This document shows positions 1-7,052 of a DNA stretch of 64,000 nt, in pieces. The DNA is taken from contig JAFTKO010000043.1 in NCBI GenBank assembly GCA_017453205.1, positions 67,454 through 131,453 of the forward strand, written 5' to 3'. Position numbers and translations under genes: made by a program. The stretch is from Clostridia bacterium. GTDB taxonomy: Bacteria; Bacillota; Clostridia; Oscillospirales; CAG-272. The notes under the pieces are model-generated. The model ran no database searches. It was not told the origin of the DNA and saw only the letters and a program-made list of their open reading frames with translations. Position 1 is the stretch's first letter. Every line of letters starts with the position of its first letter.

Positions 1-1759
1 GGGAAGCAATCACACGGGTAGTGCCATCTGCTGTGTACATATAGATCATATATTGATCGTTCGTATACGCGTGATACTCGTTCTCACCGATGACGTTACT
101 TATCACAAGCGTGTAGCCGCTAAGCTTTTCCGATAAGGCGTCCATCGACGCGGCGGTCACGATCTCCACGTTCCCATTCGCCAACGGCGTAACGGCAGTA
201 GAAGAATCCAATCCAAGCACGGAAAGTATTTGCGCACCGAAATCGTTGCTATCCTCTCCCAAAAGAATCGTATTTCCGGAAAATCCGTACACGCGGACAC
301 CCTCGTTGGTGTCCACGAACGGTACTGCGGAAAAGGCGTGCGCCTCGTTGCTCGGCACGCCCTTGATGACGATCGCCATAAAATATCCGCTTGCATATCC
401 GTAATGCTTTTTGACTGACAATGCGCTCGCGCTGTTGCCAAGCGTTTCGTTTATGGATTCGTAGACGTGCGTTGCCGCAAGCTCCACGGGTGTGCCGCCG
501 TCCAGACTAATCAGCATCCCCGCTCCCCGATAATCGGTATCGTTGATATACGCGCAAAAACGAATGTCATACGCGGTGCCGTTATCGCGCGTTTGATAGC
601 CCAACATGGAAACAGATGCATCCTTTTGCGCACCGCCCGTAGGAAGAATGATGCCGTCGGTCACCGTCCAGTCTCCCGTCAGATCAAGCTCGGAAATTTC
701 CGTATCGGTGATATCTGAAAGATGATCCTTTGTGACGCTGATGATATTGGAGGTTGACGTTTTGTTATCAAAAGAAACGTTTGTGTCTTCAACCAAATAG
801 CAATCAATCGCTTCCAGTGTTTTTCCGTCAGCCAAATTGACCGCGTTGACAGCGGTACTCGCAATTGCCGTGGTAAAGCACTCCTTCATGATCACGTTTT
901 GCTCGGCGTAACCCACAAAAGCACCCGTATTGGCGGTTGTTGCGTCCAACGTTACTACGCAGCGTACAGCCTTGATAATAGCCTGACTTTTTCCTACCAA
1001 ACCGCCGCTGTAGGCAGTGCCGCTAACGGTTGCAGTCATCACACAATCCAGCAGATTCAGCTCCTGCAGATCAGTGGTGTAATTTCTTGCACCGATCAAG
1101 CCGCCAACCTGCTCTGTGCCGATAATCTCCCCTTTTAGGTTGCAACCATCGATCGTCAACGCACCGTAGGTATTGCCAACAATACCGCCTGTTTGCGCCT
1201 TTCCGCTCACCGTTCCGTCAAAGCTGCAACGAGAAACCGTTACGTCGGCAACACCGACCGCACCGATCAAGCCCCCCGCGCCCTTGTTGGTGCAGGTAAG
1301 CTCTGCATTTTGAAGATGTACGTTTTGTACGGTCAGCGATCCCGAATTATGATAGCCGATCAAGCCGCCCAAAACACCGCTTGTACCGCTATGAGAGATC
1401 TCGATCCCCTCAAAGGTCAAGTTGCATATCGCCGCCCCTGCGGTGGTGTTGGGGATAAAGCCGTAATTGTAGTTTCCCGTAGTTGCCGCTGTGAGATTGC
1501 TGATTTTGTGTCCGTTTCCGTCAAGCGTTCCCGCAAAAGCCGTGCCCGTGGGACTCCACATTTGTCCGCTCATATCGATATCGGCGGTCAGCTTTACGGT
1601 CTTGCCGCTGTAAGAGCCGAGATTTTTACCAAAGGCGATCAGCTCGGCTGCTGTTCCGATCTCTGCCACGTCTCCCTCCGCGCTTGCGGAGAAGCATAAG
1701 GGCAAGACGAGTGTAAACAGCATACTTAACGTCAGAATGACCGAAATCAATTGTTTCAT
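1..1759 (-). CDS. Secreted GLUG-repeat protein, 3' end outside the window
   Basis: The frame is open from the ATG at 1759 to the left edge (586 codons without a stop), so the C-terminus is missing. The N-terminus is a signal peptide (MKQLISVILTLS..., cleavage expected near ASA-EG). Residues about 30-300 contain GLUG-type beta-helix repeats (GGLIGYHN, GGIVGNTYG, GGLVGKSQ). Residues about 375-480 form a domain that also ends the protein at 4755-6716 (shared DIRF...IN.TDY, LAATHVY.SIN..LG, FMAIV.KGVPS). The last visible residues (Y.AYTNDQYMIYMY) match the middle of the MBL lipoprotein encoded next door, so this protein may continue into an MBL domain. It lies 200 codons' worth of sequence downstream of nothing obvious: it follows the MBL gene by 12 nt and is probably cotranscribed. 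Extracellular adhesion or binding is inferred only from the repeat type. Confidence 0.85.
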   Translation of the reverse strand, partial: MKQLISVILTLSMLFTLVLPLCFSASAEGDVAEIGTAAELIAFGKNLGSYSGKTVKLTADIDMSGQMWSPTGTAFAGTLDGNGHKISNLTAATTGNYNYGFIPNTTAGAAICNLTFEGIEISHSGTSGVLGGLIGYHNSGSLTVQNVHLQNAELTCTNKGAGGLIGAVGVADVTVSRCSFDGTVSGKAQTGGIVGNTYGALTIDGCNLKGEIIGTEQVGGLIGARNYTTDLQELNLLDCVMTATVSGTAYSGGLVGKSQAIIKAVRCVVTLDATTANTGAFVGYAEQNVIMKECFTTAIASTAVNAVNLADGKTLEAIDCYLVEDTNVSFDNKTSTSNIISVTKDHLSDITDTEISELDLTGDWTVTDGIILPTGGAQKDASVSMLGYQTRDNGTAYDIRFCAYINDTDYRGAGMLISLDGGTPVELAATHVYESINETLGNSASALSVKKHYGYASGYFMAIVIKGVPSNEAHAFSAVPFVDTNEGVRVYGFSGNTILLGEDSNDFGAQILSVLGLDSSTAVTPLANGNVEIVTAASMDALSEKLSGYTLVISNVIGENEYHAYTNDQYMIYMYTADGTTRVIAS

Positions 1760-1771
1760 CGTTTCACCTCA

Positions 1772-3559
1772 TTATTTTGTCAAGTCGATCTCTTTCACGT
1801 AGCCGTCAGCCACATAAACGTCCTTGACGTGCAATTCGTTGAGTAGATAGTAGTTGGGAGCGGGGATATTGTGCGGCGGCCAGCTTGCCAGCTTGCGCTC
1901 CTCAAACTTGTTTTGTGCGGTGGTATAGATCACTGCGGTGGGATCGACCAGCGCATACAGCGCCTTGGTTCCGCCGCTGTCGCCGTGGTGAGGCACTTGA
2001 AAAACGTCACTCTTGAGATACGAGCCAAAATTTTTGACCAGAATATCCGATGCGAAGGTCTGTTGAATGTCCCCCGTGATCAATACGGTTTTCTCCCCCA
2101 CCGTTACGCGGGATACCACGCTGGCGTCGTTTAGGCTGTTGATGGCATTCGGCATTCTGTCCTCGTGCGTGTAAAGTACCTCAACGGTTGCATTGCGGAT
2201 CTGAAGCTTCATACCCGTGTGTGGTGTGGCAAGCGTACAACCGTCAAATTTGCGTTTTAAGGTGTTTCCGAGCGTCAGCATCGTGTCGGTCTCGCTCGCC
2301 CACGTTACGGGGTTGAAATAGAAGGTCTTTACGGTCACTTTCGTGCTGTAAAGCGACGAAAACTGCTCCAGCGCGCCGTAGTGATCCTCGTGACCGTGTG
2401 TTACAAACCATCCCTCGATCACAATCTTACCATCGGTACGTTTGTTGTTGTCTTTGAGATAATTGTAAAGCGTTTTCGCATCGTTGGCGTTGTAGCCGCT
2501 ATCGTATATCAGATAGCTGCCGTCGTCCAGTGTAAAGACCAAGCCCATGCCGTTGTCCTTAGAGGCCTGACCGTCGTAATCCATGTTGATGACCGCCAAT
2601 TTTGCGGAAACCGTTCCGTCGGCAGAAGCCTCCCCGAACACGGGCTGACGGGCATTCGTCAGCGTTGCACCAACCATGCGGATCATATTCTCCGCAGCGG
2701 TATAGTAAACGTAAACTGCATACGTATCATTTTTGTATGCGCGGTAGAGGTTAGAGCCAATGGTATTCTCCATTGTTTTGGTATACCCCTTTTGCTCCAG
2801 CTTGGCGGCATAAGCGTGGAACGCCTCTGCCGTGCCGTTGTTGGCAAGCACCAGAATATTGTTGTTGGCAAGCGTATACGCATCGGTGGAATCCGCAAGC
2901 TTTTCCACGTTTACATCAAAATTTTTCTTAGCGTTGATCACGGGAGCTTCGATTTGCAGGGAGATCGATTTTTTGCCGTCCGCTTCGGTTACGTGGTCTG
3001 CCAACAGGTCGCAAAAATCGTCCATTGCGGCGCTCAGCGTTTCGGACGTCCATCCCAAAATGCAAATCCGTTCCCCTGCCGCATAGTAGCCATACTCGCC
3101 GTAGCCAACGGCATTGGCAAAATTCTCGGCTTCCGGCGCCGTGGAATTGCCGACAAAGATCAGCTTGCTCTCGGTCTCCTTGGTCGCGTAATAACGATCG
3201 CTCATAACCGTCACATTCTTGTCCCCCACAAGCTCCTCCAGCCGGTCGGCAAGGTCATACGCCGCGTCCGAACACCAAGAACCGCTCTTGCGGGAATAAA
3301 GGATCGTATAGGGCGTATCTCCGTCAAGTGCAAGGTTGAGGACGGTTTCGTTGTTGGTAGGAAGCCGGGGCGTCTCGTCCTGCGGTAGAGTTTCGCTCTC
3401 GGTTTCGGAATTCTCCGTTTCAACCATCCCGTTTTCGGTCGCGCCGCCATCGGTCGTGCCATTTGGCTTGGAGTCGCCCGAATGACACGAGATCATAACG
3501 GAGGTAACGGTCAGACATAATGTCAATAAAAGTGCAAGCCGTGCCAAAATGTTTTTCAT
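1772..3559 (-). CDS. Secreted metallo-beta-lactamase-fold lipoprotein (ComEC-like hydrolase domain)
   Basis: About 595 residues. The N-terminus is a lipoprotein signal (MKNILARLALLLTL... ending in MISC, lipidated Cys near residue 25) followed by a Ser/Glu/Thr-rich linker. The C-terminal half is an MBL fold: HxHxDH in THGHEDHYG near residue 386, then TGD and VPHHGDSGG, the arrangement of the hydrolase domain of ComEC/Rec2 proteins. The substrate (DNA, phosphodiester or other) cannot be read from sequence. The ATG at 3559 is preferred: AAAGG lies 8 nt upstream, whereas the in-frame codon at 3565 is TTG. The gene starts 2 nt after the AraC stop codon, so the two are almost certainly cotranscribed. 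Residues about 230-320 are homologous to the end of the visible part of the preceding-coordinate GLUG protein. Confidence 0.85.
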   Translation of the reverse strand: MKNILARLALLLTLCLTVTSVMISCHSGDSKPNGTTDGGATENGMVETENSETESETLPQDETPRLPTNNETVLNLALDGDTPYTILYSRKSGSWCSDAAYDLADRLEELVGDKNVTVMSDRYYATKETESKLIFVGNSTAPEAENFANAVGYGEYGYYAAGERICILGWTSETLSAAMDDFCDLLADHVTEADGKKSISLQIEAPVINAKKNFDVNVEKLADSTDAYTLANNNILVLANNGTAEAFHAYAAKLEQKGYTKTMENTIGSNLYRAYKNDTYAVYVYYTAAENMIRMVGATLTNARQPVFGEASADGTVSAKLAVINMDYDGQASKDNGMGLVFTLDDGSYLIYDSGYNANDAKTLYNYLKDNNKRTDGKIVIEGWFVTHGHEDHYGALEQFSSLYSTKVTVKTFYFNPVTWASETDTMLTLGNTLKRKFDGCTLATPHTGMKLQIRNATVEVLYTHEDRMPNAINSLNDASVVSRVTVGEKTVLITGDIQQTFASDILVKNFGSYLKSDVFQVPHHGDSGGTKALYALVDPTAVIYTTAQNKFEERKLASWPPHNIPAPNYYLLNELHVKDVYVADGYVKEIDLTK

Positions 3560-3561
3560 AA

Positions 3562-4413
3562 TCAAACCTTTCTTTCTTTTGAGGATTGTCGAAAGCTTGA
3601 CGGATTTTTACCCGTGTGCTTTTTGATAAAGGAATAAAAGTAAATTTCGTTATTTAAGCCGCAGCTCTCCGCAAGCTTAGAGATGGGATAGTCGGTATTA
3701 CGCAGCATATCAAGTGCATAGCTGAGACGCACCCTTACCACCAGCTCGTGCAAATTTTGATTGCAATAGTTTTTTACATCACGGTCAAGCTTGCTGCGGC
3801 TGATATTGAATTTTTTTGCAATCGCAACAGCGCTTAGATCTCCGCTCAGATTTTCATAAATATATTTTAAAACGTCGGCGACGTAAGAGATTTCGGGAGA
3901 ATACGGAAATGACAGTTTTTCCGGCTTCAGACGGTCAAGCGTAGCAAAAAATCCGCTCATCATGCTCACACATTCCGTGTGCGACAAGCGATTGGATTCC
4001 TTTCGTGCAAACACATTACGCTCGCGGTGGCAATCGATCAACGAGATCCAACACTGCAGCTCCTTTGCCTGCTCGTCGGTCAGCAAAAAAACAGTATTGC
4101 CATAGTGACGAATATCCAACTGTGCTTTTTGGAAGAACGTTTTGCGAAAATAGATCACGTAACGGTCATAATCCGTACAATCGTATACGTTCATATCGTG
4201 TACCGAAAAGGGCGCGCTGATAGCAATGCAAGGCTGATTGCTGGAAAACTCATGCCCGTTGATGTGCATCACCTGTGAAGCGTGAGAAAGGCAAAAATAG
4301 ATTTCCCAAAAGGTGTGCATTTCGGAATGCTTCATTTTACCGCCATGGTCGGAGGTTTCGCGGTAAGCGTAAAAATCAAGTTCTTTGTTCAAATCAAAAT
4401 TAAAATATTTCAT
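3562..4413 (-). CDS. AraC-family transcriptional regulator
   Basis: 283 residues with a typical AraC layout. An N-terminal cupin-like sensor half contains HTFWEIYFCLSH, typical of the sugar-binding arm. The C-terminal double helix-turn-helix (residues about 185-280) has ISKLAESCGLNNEIYFYSFIKKHTG followed by the P-S-FR ending. AraC proteins of this length usually activate a neighbouring carbohydrate or surface operon. The start has AAGGAGA 7 nt upstream, and a consensus promoter lies at 4443-4471. The MBL lipoprotein gene follows at once, so this regulator heads the unit 4413 to below 1 and may control the surface cluster. The inducer is unknown. Confidence 0.92.
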   Translation of the reverse strand: MKYFNFDLNKELDFYAYRETSDHGGKMKHSEMHTFWEIYFCLSHASQVMHINGHEFSSNQPCIAISAPFSVHDMNVYDCTDYDRYVIYFRKTFFQKAQLDIRHYGNTVFLLTDEQAKELQCWISLIDCHRERNVFARKESNRLSHTECVSMMSGFFATLDRLKPEKLSFPYSPEISYVADVLKYIYENLSGDLSAVAIAKKFNISRSKLDRDVKNYCNQNLHELVVRVRLSYALDMLRNTDYPISKLAESCGLNNEIYFYSFIKKHTGKNPSSFRQSSKERKV

Positions 4414-4442
4414 AGAGAATCTCCTTATTTTATGGTATCTCT

Positions 4443-4471
4443 ATTATATCAAAAAAAGCTTGTAAAGTCAA
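4443..4471 (-). promoter_or_regulatory. Sigma-A-type promoter of the AraC/MBL/GLUG unit
   Basis: On the minus strand, -35 TTGACT (plus 4466-4471) and -10 TATAAT (plus 4443-4448) are separated by exactly 17 nt. They lie about 30 nt upstream of the AraC start codon. Confidence 0.8.
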
Positions 4472-4521
4472 AAATTTTAATAAAATCGGAAAAATCGATG
4501 ATACAACGGTAATGCGCAAAA

Positions 4522-4582
4522 GGGCGGTTGTACTGCCGGCGAATTGTAAGAAATGTTACAACCTGTCTGCGGTCAACCGCCC
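4522..4582 (-). terminator. Terminator of the upstream GLUG/small-protein unit
   Basis: The arms GGGCGGTTG (4522-4530) and CAACCGCCC (4574-4582) form a 9-bp stem. Nested inside is TTGTAA/TTACAA (4544-4561). On the minus strand the stem is followed by TTTTG. It lies 20 nt after the stop of the 45-residue gene. Confidence 0.6.
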
Positions 4583-4601
4583 TGTAGCTCAGGAACAAGG
4601 A

Positions 4602-4739
4602 TTATGCCTTAAAAACTTCATCGTATACAAACTCGTCACCGTCGGCACTACCGCTAAAGAGAACGGGAGTCGAGGTCACGATCACGTCGGATTCTTCAAG
4701 AGAAACGATTTCAACAAAAGCAGATACATATTTTTTCAT
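4602..4739 (-). CDS. Small protein of unknown function (45 residues)
   Basis: ATG at 4739, TAA at 4602-4604. A strong Shine-Dalgarno sequence (AAGGAGG) sits about 10 nt upstream, just after the stop of the GLUG gene at 4755, which supports real translation and cotranscription. The protein begins MKKYVSAFVEIVSLEESDVI and is acidic, with no signal peptide or membrane segment. It resembles a recurrent class of about 45-residue Clostridia proteins with the pattern MKKY...DVI.TS. I recognise the pattern but know no function. It might be a chaperone, a regulatory peptide or a peptide precursor for the neighbouring secreted protein; none of these is supported directly. Confidence 0.65.
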   Translation of the reverse strand: MKKYVSAFVEIVSLEESDVIVTSTPVLFSGSADGDEFVYDEVFKA

Positions 4740-4754
4740 TTTCACAAATCCTCC

Positions 4755-6716
4755 TTATTCGGTTACAGTGGCAACGGTTACAGCTGCCGTGCCGGATACG
4801 CCGTAAACGGTAATGTCATCATTGGTGACAACATACGGGGTAACGGTAAACTCGGTTACGCTTGCGGGAACGCCCTTAAGAACGATCGCGAGAAAATGAC
4901 CGTCTCCGGTTTGGTAGCCGTAGTCGGTAATGTCGGAAGAGGCGGTTGTGTCCCCAAGCTTCTCGTTAATGGAATTGTAAACGTGCGTTGCGGCAAGCTT
5001 TGCTTCCTTATCACCGATTTTCACGATGACGCCTGCCTCTTTGTAATCCGTGCTGTTGATAAAGCCAACAAAACGAATGTCATATTCGCCCGTTACCGGT
5101 TGTTCCGGCTTGGTTTGGAATGCAAGCATTTCGAGATTTGCCACGTTGCAGCCCTTTAGTGCCGCAGTGGGCATGGGGCAACTGTCGGTGATGGTCCAGT
5201 TTGCGCAGCTGTCCTCGTCAAAGAGCGCGGACAGATTCTTTGCGCCGTTAGCGCTGTTAAGAGGAAGATCTTTGATGTCGGTTGCATTTGTCAATGCTGC
5301 TGTCTTGGTCGAATCATAGTAACAATCGGTTACAGAAAGGGTTCCGCTTACCGAATTAACGACAGGCAAAGTAGTGTACTCAGCACCAGCGGCATAAAGC
5401 GTTGCAATCGTTACACATTCAATCAATGTTGCATTTGTAGCATCGCCGATCAAAGCACCGGTTGCAGCACCCGAGCCATTTTCGTTAAGAGAACCTGTAA
5501 ACACACAACGAGTGGCAGTAACACTCTTATTCGCAATCGTACCGATCAAGCCGCCGTTATTGGTATTACCGGTGATATCTGTAGTAACAACACAATCTGT
5601 CAATGTTGCATCTACCTGTGAATTACCAATTAAGCCACCCACACCGGGACGGGTACTACTGTTTGTCGCGGTAATTGCCGTGGTGGATACATACGCATTG
5701 GAAATTGCAACACCGGTACCTGCCGCTTGATAACCAATCACGCCGCCGGCTGCTCTATAAGCAGAAATGGATTCACCGCTAACAAAAACATTTGAAATGG
5801 TTGTCGCTCCGGAAGGGTTATTCCATCCAATAATAGCGCCAATGCCTTCACCTGTTGCGGAGATCGTTCCGTTGTAAGATACCTTATCGACAGTCACAGA
5901 AGCGACAGAGTGGGCTTGACCAATCAAACCGCCACTTGCTCCGGTTAAACTACCGTTGGAGGTAATATTCATGTTTACATCCGTATTTTCAATTTTCAAT
6001 GCACCGTTCTGTGCAAATCCAATGATACCGGCTATATTTGCCGCACTGCTGGTAATACTACCGTTTACACTGCAATTCTGAACTGTGAGCGCACTGTAAG
6101 TGTTACCGACTAAACCGCCAACTGGTTTACCTGCACCGGTAATTGCACCGTTAAAGCTACTATTTGTAATTTGAGTTGTACATGATGAGTTTACTGCACC
6201 AACCAAACCGCCGGTGGCTTTGTTTTGACTCTGATAAAACCCCGAATTAGCAGTAACATGAACATTGTCAATGGTAAGCGTACCTGAAGCTTGGTAGCCA
6301 ACCAAAGCCCCCAAAGGACTATTGTTTATCCACTTACTCAAAACCAATTTCAGATTTTTAATTGTTGCAGTACCGGTTTGAGAAAAGAAACCAAAGTTAT
6401 TGCCAAATCCGCTTGTTCTTGTTAAGCCGCTAATAGTATGACCTTGACCGTCAAAAATTCCCGTGAACGCCGTTGTGGAAGGAGTCCATTGATCCTCCGA
6501 AGTGATGGTAATGTCATTTACCAGCTTAATATTTGCGCTTGCAAAGGTTGCGAAATTGTTTTGAAAAAACCAAAGCTCTTCTTCGTTATTGATCAAATAA
6601 TAGCCGTCAGAGTCTTGGCTCAATGCCGTTACTTCTGCGCTTACGCAGAGGGAGAGAGGTGCCATGAGAGAAAGGATCAATACGAAAGTCAGTAAACACG
6701 AGATAAACTTTTTCAT
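4755..6716 (-). CDS. Secreted GLUG-repeat protein
   Basis: 653 residues from the ATG at 6716, which has GGAGG 11 nt upstream; the in-frame ATG at 6734 overlaps that ribosome site and is not used here. A signal peptide (MKKFISCLLTFVLILS, cleavage near VSAE) is followed by many GLUG-type repeats (GALVGYQ, GGLVGAVN, GGLVGNTYS, GGLIGQAHS, GGLIGTIA) over residues about 100-440, a predicted right-handed beta-helix. Residues about 550-650 carry the C-terminal domain shared with the gene at 1-1759 (YDIRFVGFIN.TDY, LAATHVYNSINEKLGD, FLAIVLKGVPAS). There is no LPXTG motif and no transmembrane anchor, so the protein is probably released or held non-covalently. It is cotranscribed with the 45-residue gene downstream. 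A role in surface binding is inference. Confidence 0.88.
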   Translation of the reverse strand: MKKFISCLLTFVLILSLMAPLSLCVSAEVTALSQDSDGYYLINNEEELWFFQNNFATFASANIKLVNDITITSEDQWTPSTTAFTGIFDGQGHTISGLTRTSGFGNNFGFFSQTGTATIKNLKLVLSKWINNSPLGALVGYQASGTLTIDNVHVTANSGFYQSQNKATGGLVGAVNSSCTTQITNSSFNGAITGAGKPVGGLVGNTYSALTVQNCSVNGSITSSAANIAGIIGFAQNGALKIENTDVNMNITSNGSLTGASGGLIGQAHSVASVTVDKVSYNGTISATGEGIGAIIGWNNPSGATTISNVFVSGESISAYRAAGGVIGYQAAGTGVAISNAYVSTTAITATNSSTRPGVGGLIGNSQVDATLTDCVVTTDITGNTNNGGLIGTIANKSVTATRCVFTGSLNENGSGAATGALIGDATNATLIECVTIATLYAAGAEYTTLPVVNSVSGTLSVTDCYYDSTKTAALTNATDIKDLPLNSANGAKNLSALFDEDSCANWTITDSCPMPTAALKGCNVANLEMLAFQTKPEQPVTGEYDIRFVGFINSTDYKEAGVIVKIGDKEAKLAATHVYNSINEKLGDTTASSDITDYGYQTGDGHFLAIVLKGVPASVTEFTVTPYVVTNDDITVYGVSGTAAVTVATVTE

Positions 6717-6778
6717 TTGAGTTTGCGCCTCCATTTTTATTTTTTGTTTTTATTTTTTATGTGGGGTGTGCCACCCTC

Positions 6779-7034
6779 TATGGGAATAGCAATGCTGTCA
6801 ATTTAAGAAAAGGATGCTTGTTTTGGCACAGTTACTTTTAGCCTCCCTCTTGAGGGAGGTGGCGAGCAACGCAAGACGGAAGGAGTCCTTTCAAAAAAGA
6901 AACTTTGTATTACGGACTCCCTCACCCGCTTCGCGGGAGCTCCCTCAAGAGGGAGCCTAAAGTTACTTATCGTGCTGCTAAGCGCTTCTTCCCTAACTCT
7001 AAATCCTTAAGTTGACAGCTTTGTATGGGAATAG
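6779..7034. mobile_element. MITE-like element (6790-7023) with flanking direct repeats
   Basis: The 18-bp terminal inverted repeats are CAATGCTGTCAATTTAAG at 6790-6807 and CTTAAGTTGACAGCTTTG at 7006-7023 (2 mismatches). They are flanked by an exact 11-bp direct repeat, TATGGGAATAG, at 6779-6789 and 7024-7034, as expected of a target-site duplication. Inside is a second nested inverted repeat: 6831-6858 (with GCCTCCCTCTTGAGGGAG) against 6940-6966 (with CTCCCTCAAGAGGGAGCC). The 234-bp core has no coding capacity. CTCCCTC-AAGAGGGAG palindromes of this kind are common in Clostridia genomes. The element separates the genes at 4755-6716 and 7053-9089. Confidence 0.7.
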
Positions 7035-7052
7035 AAGGCGGCGGGAATAAAA

